Shown: positions 55,254 through 64,000 of the stretch, in pieces
Layout: every line of letters begins with the position of its first letter
How positions within the stretch are numbered: the first letter of the stretch is position 1
Source: Paracoccus laeviglucosivorans
GTDB taxonomy: Bacteria; Pseudomonadota; Alphaproteobacteria; Rhodobacterales; Rhodobacteraceae
Direction of reading: 5' to 3'
Assembly (NCBI RefSeq): GCF_900182695.1
Contig: NZ_FXTK01000019.1
Span: 1 to 64,000 of the forward strand
Length of the DNA stretch: 64,000 nt
Position numbers and translations under genes: made by a program
Notes under the pieces: generated by a model
Database searches by the model: none
Told to the model about the DNA's origin: nothing
What the model saw: the letters and a program-made list of their open reading frames with translations, nothing else

Positions 55254-56506
55254 ACTCGTTACAGACGCGGATCGCCGTTTTGTTGATCGTGTCGATCTTC
55301 TCGGTTGTCATGCTGGCGACCTTCACCGCGACGCGCGTAATGCAGCCACCATCACCGCGCGCCACGATGGAGCCGGTGGCGCGGCAAATCCACATGACGC
55401 TGGCGCTGATGGGTCACGGCCAGCCGCAGGACCGCGACACCTTGCATCCCGAAGCCGCGCAAGGCGTTCCCGATCCCCGCATGACCGATTTCCTGCGCCG
55501 CGCGCTGATGTATACCGGCGAACCGCTTGAAGTGCAGGTGACGCGACGCGAGGGGCAGGAGTCGCTGACCGCATCCGTTCCTGCGGGCGACGATGGCTGG
55601 CTGGTCATGGAAATCCCCGACCTGTCGCCGCCACCCGGTCGCTGGAAGGTGCTTGCCCTGTGGCTGACGCTGATCGCTATCGGCAGCGCGGCGATCGCGA
55701 TCCACGTCTCGCGCCGCCTGACGCGGCCCTTGCATCTTTTGGAAGGAGCGGCGGACCGTATCGGACCCGACGGGCTGATCGGCCATATTCCCGAAGCAGG
55801 CACGGCCGAAGTGCGCGCGGCGGCCAAGGCGCTGAACCGGCTGTCCGCGCAGCTTCGGCATGCGATGGAAAGCCGGATGCGGCTGGTCGCTGCGGCGGGG
55901 CACGACCTGCGCACACCGATGACCCGGATGCGCCTGCGCGCCGAATTCATCGAGGATGATACCGACCGCGCCAAATGGCTGGCCGATCTTGAGGAACTCG
56001 ACTTGATCGCAGACAGCGCGATCCGGCTGGTGCGCGAGGAAATCGGCGCCGATGGGCTGGAGCAGGTGCGGCTGGATCGTATGCTGGGCGAGATATCCGA
56101 CGAGTTGCGGATGCTGGGTCATCAGGTGACGCGCTCCGTGCTGCCGCCGGTCAGCGTGACGGTGGGGCCAATGGCGCTGAAACGTGCCCTGCGCAACCTG
56201 ATTGCCAATGCCGCGACCCATGGTGGCGGAGCCGAACTTGCCATGACAATCGAGGGGCAGGATGCGGTCGTCCGTATTCTGGATCGCGGGCAGGGCATCC
56301 CCGAGGATTTGCTGGATCGTGTCTTTGAGCCGTTTTTCCGTGTCGATCAGGCCCGTCGCAAGGTCTTTCCCGGCGCGGGTCTGGGTCTTGCCATCGCGCG
56401 CGAGATAATTGAACGTTTCGGCGGCCATATCCTGATCCGCAATCGTCAGGGTGGTGGCTTGGAGCAGGTCTGCCGTCTGCCTTGCGCAGGTATGGCGCTG
56501 GGGTGA
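55250..56506 (+). CDS. EnvZ-type sensor histidine kinase
   Basis: 418 aa, GTG start at 55250 within the regulator stop. Two helices (about 6-28 and 130-150) enclose a periplasmic sensor of about 100 residues, followed by HAMP and HisKA with the phospho-His in AAGHDLRTPMTRMRL (about 224). ATPase N-box RNLIANAATHGG, G1 LDRGQGIP, F-box FEPFFRVDQ, G2 GAGLGLAIA. Senses an envelope signal, probably metal or antimicrobial stress given its neighbours (MacAB, RcnB/LTXXQ-like genes). Confidence 0.92.
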   Translation: MNSLQTRIAVLLIVSIFSVVMLATFTATRVMQPPSPRATMEPVARQIHMTLALMGHGQPQDRDTLHPEAAQGVPDPRMTDFLRRALMYTGEPLEVQVTRREGQESLTASVPAGDDGWLVMEIPDLSPPPGRWKVLALWLTLIAIGSAAIAIHVSRRLTRPLHLLEGAADRIGPDGLIGHIPEAGTAEVRAAAKALNRLSAQLRHAMESRMRLVAAAGHDLRTPMTRMRLRAEFIEDDTDRAKWLADLEELDLIADSAIRLVREEIGADGLEQVRLDRMLGEISDELRMLGHQVTRSVLPPVSVTVGPMALKRALRNLIANAATHGGGAELAMTIEGQDAVVRILDRGQGIPEDLLDRVFEPFFRVDQARRKVFPGAGLGLAIAREIIERFGGHILIRNRQGGGLEQVCRLPCAGMALG

Positions 56507-57113
56507 TGTGTCCGGGAACGCTGGGCTAACAGCGGGCGCTAAGCTGCTGCCTGTTTCGAGTAGCGCCGATGCGGGTTCAAAGCGCTCCACGTAGTCAAAG
56601 ACGTTCGTGTGCCTTTCGTCGCGGGTCTGATAGACTTTGCGGGTTGCCGGTTCCAGCTTCAGCCTTGAGAGGAGGCGATCCGTTGCTGACCCTCACCATG
56701 ATCAATCGGACCGGTGGTTTTGCCATGGCTCGATCCCGGATGTTACCTGCGTGTCAGCCAGAAGCGGGGGAACAAGGCGACCTTGACGGAAGGCTGTGCT
56801 GGCGAACCGACAGAGCCAGCAGAGATCATCCGGCACAAGCCATCCCGCCGCGATGGCTTCCTGTTCGCTGCAGAACCAAGGCTTTCCTTTCGCGAGATTA
56901 ATTCTGGTCTTGGAACGGGCCATCGACGATGGCGTGCGAGATATTCGTACCCTTGGCCGATATATTTCCCCTGATCGAAAAATTCTTGGGGCGCAACCGG
57001 CGCGGCCCATCCAATTTGACAGATACAGTTGCCAAATAGCCTGAAACTTTAACCTCAGACGTGTCAGTTTCAGCGGCAGAACATGCCCCACGGCTAGGCC
57101 CGCATTATGAGAT
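56507..57113. other. 607-bp region with IS debris
   Basis: Between the kinase gene and the leftward LysR gene. Contains the IS3-like fragment at 56579-56671. The remainder has only short frames without recognisable domains, and I cannot support a gene in it. Confidence 0.55.
56579..56671 (-). pseudogene. IS3-family transposase (OrfB) C-terminal scrap
   Basis: About 31 codons reading KLEPATRKVYQTRDE then NVFDYVERF match the region of IS3-group transposases just before the FYNPRRRHS motif (typical YxTRxEARxxVFDYIERFYN). The match breaks off at RF, where the NPRRRHSTLGY end should follow, and no catalytic DDE core is present. No terminal inverted repeats were recognised. It is a remnant. Confidence 0.6.
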
Positions 57114-58133
57114 TCAGCCCAGAATATTTTCGGCAAACAGGTTTTGCAGGCGAGTGGGTTCCCACCCTTTGCGGTGGATCAGCCAGACCGTGCGGGGGGC
57201 GCCGATTATCAGCATTGGCAATGAGGCGAAATCCTTAAGTCCGTAATCCGTGCCTGTCGCAAGCACGGTGAACAGCGCCAGATAATCGCTTTGCGCCAGC
57301 CGCCGCCCGGTCCATTCTGTCGAAACGGTTTCAACCGAAAAGATCGGCGGCTCAAGCCCTGCTTGGCTGAAAGTATCACGAAACGCCTGCGCCGCGCCGG
57401 TTTCTGCAGGCGGCCCGACCCAAGGGTAACGCGCAAGTTCTGCCAGCGAGCGCGGCGCACCCTGCATCAGCGGATGATCCTGTCGACAGAAAACGCGCGT
57501 GACCGTCTGACCCAGCGCCAGCCCCTCTATATCTGGGGGGATGCCGTCGCGCACGGTGGTACATACATAATCCAGCCGCCCCGATCGCAGAGCGTCCAGC
57601 ATTTCTTCATACCCATCACGCAGAACGCGAAATATACCGTTTGGCGCGGTCTGGACGGTGCGCAGGATCGCCGTCGGCACCAGATCGGCAGCAGTGGCGC
57701 GCACCACGCCGATTTCCACCGCGCCGCCGATGCTGCCCAGCCTGTCCCACACCTGCGTATAGGCGGCGTGCAATTCCGCCAGCGCCGCACCGACCAGCGT
57801 GCCAAAGACCTTGCCGTCCGATGTCAGCTCCAGCCCAAACCGCGAAGGGTTGACCAACGGCCGGGCCATCACCGCCTCAAGGTTGGTGATCGAACGGCGC
57901 AGCGTATCGGGCTGGCGTCCCAGTCGTTCCGATGTGGACCGGAGCGTGCCGTATTGGCGCAGCGTGGCAATGGCGCGCAGCTGGCTGCTGGTCAGGCGTT
58001 CCAGCACATGCATCATTGGCTGTCCGGTCGCCTCGGGGCTTTGGATCCGCATCAGCGCGCGGCCCAGCAGAATCGGCAATACGTTTTTGCGTCCGTATCT
58101 TTCAGGTATCTGCCGAAATTGCAGCGCGCGCAC
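57114..58133 (-). CDS. LysR-family transcriptional regulator
   Basis: Up to 339 aa from a GTG at 58133; an ATG at 58052 would give 312. The HTH is SSQLRAIATLRQYGTLRSTS followed by DTLRRSITNLEAVM, and the effector domain begins near VEIGVVRATAADLVPTAILR. The N-terminal extension is more than most LysR proteins have. The 5' end overlaps the 3' end of the GntR gene by 32 bp at the longest start. Likely regulates the TTT operon or a neighbour. Confidence 0.83.
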   Translation of the reverse strand: MRALQFRQIPERYGRKNVLPILLGRALMRIQSPEATGQPMMHVLERLTSSQLRAIATLRQYGTLRSTSERLGRQPDTLRRSITNLEAVMARPLVNPSRFGLELTSDGKVFGTLVGAALAELHAAYTQVWDRLGSIGGAVEIGVVRATAADLVPTAILRTVQTAPNGIFRVLRDGYEEMLDALRSGRLDYVCTTVRDGIPPDIEGLALGQTVTRVFCRQDHPLMQGAPRSLAELARYPWVGPPAETGAAQAFRDTFSQAGLEPPIFSVETVSTEWTGRRLAQSDYLALFTVLATGTDYGLKDFASLPMLIIGAPRTVWLIHRKGWEPTRLQNLFAENILG

Positions 58134-58995
58134 GGCCTTTCAGCGGGCCGAGCGACGCCAAGTGCTTACGCATGAATTCCGACGCATCTTCGTTTCGACC
58201 CTGCAGGACCAGATACAGCAACTCCACATGTTCGATGCAGCGTTCTCGGGCGATGTCACGGTCCAGCATCTGGCGATAGTCGATCAGGCGGCGCAGTCGG
58301 TCCACGCGTTTCAGCGCGTCGATGAAAAAGATGTTCTGACTGCATTCTATGACCGATTCGTGCATCCCGCTGTTCAATTCGAACAGTTTTGCATCCGGCA
58401 CTGTCCATATACCGCCTTCGACCAGCCAGCGCTGCTCGGAAAGGCGGCTTTCCAATGCTTGACGGTTCAACTCGAATCGCGGCTCCAGCAGGGCAGCGGG
58501 TTCGATCAACTGGCGAAAGCGATAGCTGTCTCGATATGCCTCAAGCGAGGTAAGGACGGGCAGGAATTCCCAGCCGTGACCCGGTAGCCGCTCGATCCAA
58601 CCCTCCAAAGCCATGCGCCGCAAAAGTTTGGTCAGGCGGCCTTTTGTCAGGTCGTAACGGCGTTGAAATTCGCTCTCCGTGATCCGCTCGGGCAGGCGAC
58701 CGGACACGCGGTCATCGGCGATCTGAAGATAGATTTTTTCATCCTCATCCACTTCGGCAGTGGGCGAATTGAAATCTTCGGCCGCAGCGACATCGATCAA
58801 CCGATAGCCGCTACGATCCCCGGAGACGAGGACGCCGGCATCCTCCAGCTGCTTCAGCGCGGCCCGAACGGGTGAACGCGAGACACGAAACTGTTCTGCC
58901 AGTTTGCGTTCCGTCAGCCGATCACCCGGCTGCAGTCCGTCTGCGCTGATATGTGCCGCGATCTGGCTGACAAGGGTGTTGGCAAGGTTGGTCAT
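58102..58995 (-). CDS. GntR-family regulator with two winged-helix domains
   Basis: 297 aa. First wHTH (about 5-70): LQPGDRLTERKLAEQFRVSR, PVRAALKQLEDAGVLV. A second wHTH-like segment follows: ITESEFQRRYDLTKGRLTKL, LRRMALEGWIERLPGHGWEF (about 105-150). The C-terminal FCD-type helical domain has FELNSGMHESVIECS. Divergent from the dehydrogenase/TTT operon, across a TTTTTG-N5-CAAAAA dyad, so most likely its repressor. Confidence 0.83.
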   Translation of the reverse strand: MTNLANTLVSQIAAHISADGLQPGDRLTERKLAEQFRVSRSPVRAALKQLEDAGVLVSGDRSGYRLIDVAAAEDFNSPTAEVDEDEKIYLQIADDRVSGRLPERITESEFQRRYDLTKGRLTKLLRRMALEGWIERLPGHGWEFLPVLTSLEAYRDSYRFRQLIEPAALLEPRFELNRQALESRLSEQRWLVEGGIWTVPDAKLFELNSGMHESVIECSQNIFFIDALKRVDRLRRLIDYRQMLDRDIARERCIEHVELLYLVLQGRNEDASEFMRKHLASLGPLKGRARAAISADT

Positions 58996-59058
58996 GATGC
59001 ACCGACTGATTTCCCAAAGAAATGGCATGCATAAAGCCTGCTGCCAAGTCATGTGGCA

Positions 59059-59075
59059 TTTTTGTATTGCAAAAA
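59059..59075. promoter_or_regulatory. Dyad in the gntR / dehydrogenase-TTT divergent promoter
   Basis: TTTTTG-TATTG-CAAAAA, perfect 6-bp arms with a 5-nt spacer, in the 206-bp divergent gap. TGGCATTT is repeated nearby (about 59054 and 59094). Likely GntR operator. Confidence 0.55.
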
Positions 59076-59201
59076 ACCGAATCGGGGAATATTTGGCATT
59101 TATAGACGGTAAAAGACCACATGGGAGGGGTCGCGCCGGACAGCCGCCGGAATTCCGGCCTGCTTGCCGCCCGCTCTCAACTAACAACAAGGATGAACGA
59201 C

Positions 59202-60266
59202 GTGCGCCTTCTGGTTCTGCCCGGAGATGGGATCGGCCCCGAGATCACCGAAGCGACGCTGTCGGTGCTGGATCAGGCCGACCGGAAATTCGGCCTTGGC
59301 CTACAGATTGAACAGGCCGATATCGGTCTGAAATCGCTGGCCGAACAAGGCACGACCCTGCCCGACGCGGTGATGAAGCGCATCCCCGAGGTCGATGGCG
59401 TGATCCTTGGACCGGTGTCGCACTACGACTATCCAACCCGCGACAAGGGCGGCATCAACCCCTCGGGCGAGCTGCGCGTCAAGTTCGAGCTGTTCGCGAA
59501 CGTGCGGCCCTGCAAGTCGCGGCCCGACCTGACCGTGCTGCGTAAGCCGATGGACCTGATCATCGTGCGCGAGAACACCGAAGGCTTCTATTCCGACCGC
59601 AACATGTTCGCAGGCACGGGCGAATTCATGCCCGATCCCGACATGGCGCTGTCGGTGCGCAAGATCACGGCCCGCGCCTCGCACAATGTCGCCAAGGCGG
59701 CGTTCGAGCTGGCACGCGGTCGCCGCAAAAAGGTCACCGCCGTTCACAAGGCCAACGTGGTCAAGCTGTCCGACGGGCTGTTCCTGCGCGAAGTCCGCAA
59801 GGTTGCTGCCGAATACCCGGATGTGCAGCTTGAGGAACTGATCGTCGATGCCACCGCCGCGCTGCTGATCCGCAAGCCCGACGCCTTCGACGTCATCGTC
59901 ACCACCAACATGTTTGGCGACATCCTGTCGGATGAGGCCTCGGAACTGTGCGGCAGCCTTGGGCTGGGCGGCTCGATCAACCAGGGCGCGGATGTCTGCG
60001 TGGCGCAGGCGCAGCATGGTTCGGCCCCCGACATTCAGGGGCAGGGCAAGGCCAATCCGACCTCGCTGATCCTGTCCGCCGCGATGCTTTTGGATTTCCT
60101 TGGCACCAAGCACGACAAACCGGCGCTGAACGACGCCGCCCGCGCCATCGAGGCTGCGATCGAAAGCGTGCTGGACCAACCCGAAAGCCGCACCGCCGAT
60201 CTGGGTGGCAAGCTGGGCACGTCGGCATTCACCGATGCAGTGATCACTGCGCTGGCCAACGCCTGA
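59202..60266 (+). CDS. Isocitrate/isopropylmalate dehydrogenase-family protein
   Basis: 354 aa from a GTG at 59202, which has AAGGA eight bases upstream; an ATG at 59193 overlaps that sequence and is the alternative. Beta-decarboxylating dehydrogenase motifs: LVLPGDGIGPEITEATLSVL, VRENTEGFYSDRNMFAG, VTAVHKANVVKLSDGLFLRE, TTNMFGDILSDEASELCGSL. Oxidises a (2R)-hydroxyacid with NAD(P) and Mg2+. The co-operonic tripartite tricarboxylate transporter suggests a tartrate/malate/citrate-like substrate; housekeeping LeuB or Icd is unlikely in this setting. Confidence 0.82.
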   Translation: MRLLVLPGDGIGPEITEATLSVLDQADRKFGLGLQIEQADIGLKSLAEQGTTLPDAVMKRIPEVDGVILGPVSHYDYPTRDKGGINPSGELRVKFELFANVRPCKSRPDLTVLRKPMDLIIVRENTEGFYSDRNMFAGTGEFMPDPDMALSVRKITARASHNVAKAAFELARGRRKKVTAVHKANVVKLSDGLFLREVRKVAAEYPDVQLEELIVDATAALLIRKPDAFDVIVTTNMFGDILSDEASELCGSLGLGGSINQGADVCVAQAQHGSAPDIQGQGKANPTSLILSAAMLLDFLGTKHDKPALNDAARAIEAAIESVLDQPESRTADLGGKLGTSAFTDAVITALANA

Positions 60267-60335
60267 CCTATCGGGTGGCCCTTGATGGGCCATCTTAACC
60301 ACGGTCCGGGAGGGGACCAAAAGGGAGGAATGAAC

Positions 60336-61310
60336 ATGACCGATTTGACGCGTCGCGCCTTTGGTGTCCTGCTTGCAGGCACGGCTGCCGCAGCCATGAT
60401 CCCCGCCAGTGCGCGGGCCGAGGCGATGTTGTCTTCGCTGGAACTTCTGGCGCCGTCCAGCCCCGGTTCGGGCTATGACCAGCTGGCTCGTGCCGTGCAG
60501 GGCGTGTTGCAGTCCAAGGGACTGGTTTCGGCGGTCGAGGTGGTGAACGTCGCGGGCGGCGGTGGAACCGTGGGCCTGGCGCAATTCGTGACCACGCGTC
60601 CGCGCAAACCTACCGCGCTGATCGTCGGCTTTGCGCTGGTCGGCGGGGTGCTTTCGACCCAGTCGGCGGTCACGCTGAAGGATGTGACGCCCATCGCCCG
60701 CCTGATGGGCGACGTGGACGCCATCGTGGTGCCCGCCAGCTCCGACATCAAGACGCTGGCCGATCTGGTCGCCAAGCTGAAGGAAAATCCCGGTGCGGTG
60801 TCTTGGGCCGGTGGCTCGATCGGCGGGGTGGACCATGTGACGGCCGGGCTGTTTGCTAAAGCGGCAGGCGTCGATCCGACCGCGATCAACTATGTCGTCC
60901 ATGCAGGCGGCGGCGAGGTTCTGGCCTCGGTTCTGGGTGGTCATGCGACGGTCGGGATTTCCGGCTATGAGGAATTCCGCGCGCAGGTGGACAGCGGCGA
61001 TTTGCGCGCGCTGGCCGTGTCCGGCGAAACCCGGATCGAGGGTGTAGACGTCCCGACCTTCAAGGAATCCGGCATTGATCTGGCAGTGCAGAACTGGCGC
61101 GGCATCGTCGCCAATCCCCGCATGAAGGATGCCGACCGCGACGCGCTGACGGCAGCCATCGCCGAGATGGTCAAATCTCCCGAATGGGCCGAGGCGCTGA
61201 AGACACGCGGCTGGATCGACAGCTATCAGCCCGCCGATGAATTCGGCGCCTTCCTGACCGAGGAAACCACCCGCATCGGGCAAGCCCTCAAGGACGCAGG
61301 CGTGCTCTGA
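60336..61310 (+). CDS. Tripartite tricarboxylate transporter binding protein, TctC family
   Basis: 324 aa. The ATG at 60336 follows AGGGAGG by 7 nt. The N-terminus DLTRRAFGVLLAGTAAAAM has a twin Arg and resembles a Tat signal, with cleavage near ARA. Bug/TctC landmarks are PSSPGSGYDQLARAVQGVL and VVNVAGGGGTVGLAQFVT, then DIKTLADLVAKLKENPGAVS. It is the high-affinity periplasmic receptor for a carboxylate. TGATG overlap with the next gene. Confidence 0.88.
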   Translation: MTDLTRRAFGVLLAGTAAAAMIPASARAEAMLSSLELLAPSSPGSGYDQLARAVQGVLQSKGLVSAVEVVNVAGGGGTVGLAQFVTTRPRKPTALIVGFALVGGVLSTQSAVTLKDVTPIARLMGDVDAIVVPASSDIKTLADLVAKLKENPGAVSWAGGSIGGVDHVTAGLFAKAAGVDPTAINYVVHAGGGEVLASVLGGHATVGISGYEEFRAQVDSGDLRALAVSGETRIEGVDVPTFKESGIDLAVQNWRGIVANPRMKDADRDALTAAIAEMVKSPEWAEALKTRGWIDSYQPADEFGAFLTEETTRIGQALKDAGVL

Positions 61311-61831
61311 TGGCGGGCGAGGGGGGACCTGTCATGTCATCGCCGCATCGCCTGCATCTGGCGGAACTGGTTCCGGGCATTTTTTGCCTGGGACTGGGCG
61401 GCTATATGCTGTTCGACGTGGCCAGCCGGCCGTCGATCGCCACCAAGGCGGCCGTCGGACCTGGCCTGTTTCCGGCGCTGATGGGCGGGGGCCTGCTGCT
61501 GGTCGGTCTGCGCCTGTGCTATGAGGCATGGGTGCTGCGCGGGCAGGGCGAGCCCTTCCCCGAATTGGACCTGCGGGCTGCGTTTCAGGGGGCCGTCGCG
61601 TTATTGCTGATGATCCTGACGCTGGAATGGCTGGGCTGGATCATCGCCGGGTCGCTGATGTATGCGACCGTCGCCCATGCCTTCGGCGAACGCCGCGTGC
61701 TGCGTTCGTTGATCCTGGGCGTGATCCTGACTGCCGCGACCTTCGTTCTGTTTGACCGCGGCCTTGATCTGGCGCTGCCCATCGGCACGGTCGTCGAGCA
61801 GGTCCTGATGCATTTCGGCGTCGAGATCTAA
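61310..61831 (+). CDS. Tripartite tricarboxylate transporter small membrane subunit, TctB family
   Basis: 173 aa (ATG at 61310 overlaps the previous stop; MSSPHRL at 61334 is possible). Four hydrophobic segments: [55 protein letters not shown], and [16 protein letters not shown], the TctB pattern including [14 protein letters not shown]. Accessory integral membrane subunit. Confidence 0.85.
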   Translation: MAGEGGPVMSSPHRLHLAELVPGIFCLGLGGYMLFDVASRPSIATKAAVGPGLFPALMGGGLLLVGLRLCYEAWVLRGQGEPFPELDLRAAFQGAVALLLMILTLEWLGWIIAGSLMYATVAHAFGERRVLRSLILGVILTAATFVLFDRGLDLALPIGTVVEQVLMHFGVEI

Positions 61832-61838
61832 GGGGGCG

Positions 61839-63329
61839 ATGATGGAAACCTTCAACGCCCTCATGCACGGCTTTTCGGTTGCCACGACCATGGGCAATCT
61901 TGGCTGGTGCTTCCTTGGTGTCGTCCTTAGCACGGCCATCGGGGTTCTGCCCGGCATCGGGCCCGCGCTGACCGTGGCACTGCTGCTGCCCGTGACCTAT
62001 GGGATGGAACCCGCCTCGGCGTTCATCATGTTCGCGGGCATCTATTACGGCGCGATGTATGGCGGCTCGACCACCTCGATCCTGCTGAACACGCCCGGCG
62101 AAAGCGCGTCCATCGTCACGGCGCTGGACGGCCATGCGATGGCGCGGCAGGGACGCGGCGCGCAGGCGCTGGCCACCGCAGCCATCGGCTCATTCGTCGC
62201 GGGCACGATCGCCACCATCGCGCTGACCTTTGTGGCCCCGCTGATGGTCAAGCTGGCGCTTCTCTTCGGCCCTGCGGACTATTTCGCGCTGATGGTGCTG
62301 GCGCTGACCACGGTGACGGCGGTTCTGGGCAATTCCCTGTCGCGCGGTCTTGCAAGCCTGCTGTTCGGGCTGGCGCTGGGGCTGGTCGGGATTGATCTGC
62401 AAACCGGGCAGGCGCGATTCACGCTGGGCATTCCCGAACTGCTGGACGGCATCGACGTGGTCGTCGTCGCGGTTGGCCTGTTCGCAGTGGGCGAGACGCT
62501 GTTCACCCTTGCCCGCCACCGCTACGAGACCGAGGAAATCTATGCCCTCAAAGGCTCGAAATGGATGAGCCGAGAGGACTGGCGGCGGTCGTGGAAGCCG
62601 TGGTTGCGCGGCACGGCGCTGGGTTTCCCGATCGGCGCGCTGCCTGCGGGCGGATCGGAAATCCCGACCTTCCTGTCCTATCTGACCGAAAAGCGCCTGT
62701 CCAAGAATCCCGAGGAATTCGGCAAGGGCGCAATCGAGGCCGTCGCCGGACCCGAGGCCGCCAATAACGCATCGGCTGCCGGGGTGCTGGCCCCGCTGCT
62801 GGCGCTGGGTCTGCCCACCTCGGCCACGGCGGCGATCATGCTGGCGGCATTCCAGCAATATGGCATCCAGCCCGGCCCGACGCTGTTCGACAAGCAGCCG
62901 GAACTGGTCTGGGGCCTGATCGCCAGCCTGTATATCGGCAACCTGATGCTGCTGATCCTGAACCTGCCGCTGGTCGGCGTCTGGGTCAAAGTTCTGACGG
63001 TTCCCCGGCCGTGGCTTTATGCAGGTATCCTGCTGTTCGCGACGATGGGCGCCTATACGCTGAACAACAACATCACCGATGTGGTCCTGTTGTGGATCAT
63101 CGGGATCATCGGCTTTGGGATGCGCTGCTTCTCGGTCCCGGTGGCGCCTTGCATCGTCGGTCTGATCCTTGGCCCGCTGGCCGAGCAGCAATTCCGACGT
63201 GCGCTGACCATCAGCCAAGGCGATGCGACCGTCTTTCTGACCCAGCCCCTGTCGCTGTCGCTGCTGATTATCGCAGCCCTGTTGGTGATCCTGCCCTTTA
63301 TCCTTCGCCGCCGCAGAAGTGCCGCATGA
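61839..63329 (+). CDS. Tripartite tricarboxylate transporter large permease, TctA family
   Basis: 496 aa with about 11-12 helices. Family signature [20 protein letters not shown] near 35, [20 protein letters not shown] near 65 and [20 protein letters not shown] near 325. It translocates the carboxylate with ion co-transport. Seven bases separate it from tctB. Last helix [17 protein letters not shown]. Overlaps the following dehydrogenase gene if that starts at 63326. Confidence 0.92.
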   Translation: MMETFNALMHGFSVATTMGNLGWCFLGVVLSTAIGVLPGIGPALTVALLLPVTYGMEPASAFIMFAGIYYGAMYGGSTTSILLNTPGESASIVTALDGHAMARQGRGAQALATAAIGSFVAGTIATIALTFVAPLMVKLALLFGPADYFALMVLALTTVTAVLGNSLSRGLASLLFGLALGLVGIDLQTGQARFTLGIPELLDGIDVVVVAVGLFAVGETLFTLARHRYETEEIYALKGSKWMSREDWRRSWKPWLRGTALGFPIGALPAGGSEIPTFLSYLTEKRLSKNPEEFGKGAIEAVAGPEAANNASAAGVLAPLLALGLPTSATAAIMLAAFQQYGIQPGPTLFDKQPELVWGLIASLYIGNLMLLILNLPLVGVWVKVLTVPRPWLYAGILLFATMGAYTLNNNITDVVLLWIIGIIGFGMRCFSVPVAPCIVGLILGPLAEQQFRRALTISQGDATVFLTQPLSLSLLIIAALLVILPFILRRRRSAA

Positions 63330-63343
63330 ATACGGAGCCGACT

Positions 63344-64000
63344 ATGACCCAGACCTTTACCCCCGAAGCGTTGCAGGAATTTGCCCAAGCCATGTTCGTA
63401 TCAGCGGGCATGCGCGACGCTGATGCAGCCATCATCGCGGGCGATCTGGTCAAGGCGAACCTGCGCGGCATCGACAGTCATGGAGTGTCGCGCATACCGA
63501 TGTATCTGGAGCGACTGCGTCACGGGCTGGTCAATCCGCGTCCCGTGGTTCAGGTCGAAAAGGTGGCGGGCGCGGTGGCCCATGTCGATGGCGATAATGG
63601 CATGGGCTTTATCCCGTCGCATATCGCGATGGATACGGCCTGCGATCTGGCCGCCGATATGGGGATCGGTCTGGTCGGCGTGCATCGTTCCACCCATTTC
63701 GGCATGGGGGCGTGCTATGCGCTGCGCGCGATCGAACGGGGTTACATCTCGCTGATCTTCACCAACTCGTCGCCCGCGATCCCGATGTGGGGCGGGCGCA
63801 CGACCTTTCTTGGGGCCAGCCCCATCGCGGCGGGCATTCCGGGCGGCAAATATCCGCCCTATGTCATGGACATGGCGATGACCGTCATCGCGCGCGGCAA
63901 GATCCGGCTGGCCGCGATGAAGGGCGACCCAATCCCCGAAGGTCTGGCGCTGGACGTGGACGGCCACCCGACCACCGACGCGGCCAAAGCATTCGAAGGG
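63344..64000 (+). CDS. Ldh_2-family (malate/L-lactate/sulfolactate) dehydrogenase, partial
   Basis: First 219 residues of an Ldh_2-type NAD(P) oxidoreductase; the gene runs past the window. Seen motifs are LRGIDSHGVSRIPMYLERLR with the catalytic His, AHVDGDNGMGFIPSHIAMDT, HRSTHFGMGACYALRAI, and SSPAIPMWGG. The start at 63344 has GGAG upstream; ATG at 63326 (ATGA overlap with tctA) is the alternative. Members act on malate, ureidoglycolate, diketogulonate or (R)-sulfolactate; the actual substrate is unknown and must fit the TTT importer and the dehydrogenase upstream. Confidence 0.85.
   Translation, partial: MTQTFTPEALQEFAQAMFVSAGMRDADAAIIAGDLVKANLRGIDSHGVSRIPMYLERLRHGLVNPRPVVQVEKVAGAVAHVDGDNGMGFIPSHIAMDTACDLAADMGIGLVGVHRSTHFGMGACYALRAIERGYISLIFTNSSPAIPMWGGRTTFLGASPIAAGIPGGKYPPYVMDMAMTVIARGKIRLAAMKGDPIPEGLALDVDGHPTTDAAKAFEG

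Overview
The window is high-GC DNA of an alphaproteobacterium, most likely a Rhodobacteraceae/Paracoccaceae member (Paracoccus-like). This rests on gene content, codon use and ATGA/TGATG-coupled operons; there is no rRNA or other marker gene to confirm it. I see no tRNA, rRNA, CRISPR or intact transposon.

Left third (1-26 kb): a nearly complete supercluster for growth on trimethylamine (TMA), TMAO, dimethylamine and methylamine. The order from the right is an ABC importer resembling the TMAO importer TmoXWV (25985-23014), N-methylglutamate synthase mgsABC plus gamma-glutamylmethylamide synthetase gmaS (22565-18280), a GntR regulator, TMA monooxygenase tmm, TMAO demethylase tdm, an APC permease, dimethylamine monooxygenase dmmDABC, a GlxA/AraC-type regulator, and N-methylglutamate dehydrogenase mgdABCD followed by folD, which runs off the left edge. 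Carbon would flow TMA > TMAO > dimethylamine > methylamine > gamma-glutamylmethylamide > N-methylglutamate > glutamate, with formaldehyde or methylene-THF released at each demethylation and oxidised through FolD. A periplasmic-binding-protein homologue without a signal peptide is divergent from tmm and may be a cytosolic sensor.

Middle (26-44 kb): a second N-methyl/betaine-type catabolic zone. It holds a pyrroline-5-carboxylate reductase-like gene, a TetR regulator divergent from a DgcA/StcD-type flavin/Fe-S N-demethylase, an FAD amine oxidase divergent from a LysR regulator, an orphan nucleotidyltransferase, an orphan PotD-like binding protein, and a Rieske monooxygenase pair of the GbcAB type with its LysR regulator. 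Embedded in it is a five-gene cytochrome c oxidase operon (40349-34835) with a fused subunit I-III that lacks the canonical K-channel lysine, a haem-containing lipoprotein subunit II and a triheme cytochrome c.

Right part (44-57 kb): envelope and efflux genes. These are an RND pump with its adaptor, MacAB, a set of small exported proteins (RcnB-like and LTXXQ-like) and an OmpR/EnvZ-type two-component system whose promoter carries a 10-bp inverted repeat. Decayed DNA flanks this block: a proline-racemase C-terminal remnant near 44.2 kb and an IS3-family transposase scrap near 56.6 kb.

Right end (57-64 kb): LysR and GntR regulators divergent from an operon encoding an isocitrate/isopropylmalate-type dehydrogenase, a tripartite tricarboxylate transporter (TctC-TctB-TctA) and an Ldh_2-family dehydrogenase cut by the window edge. 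It looks like an uptake and oxidation system for a hydroxy- or sulfo-carboxylate whose identity cannot be read from sequence.
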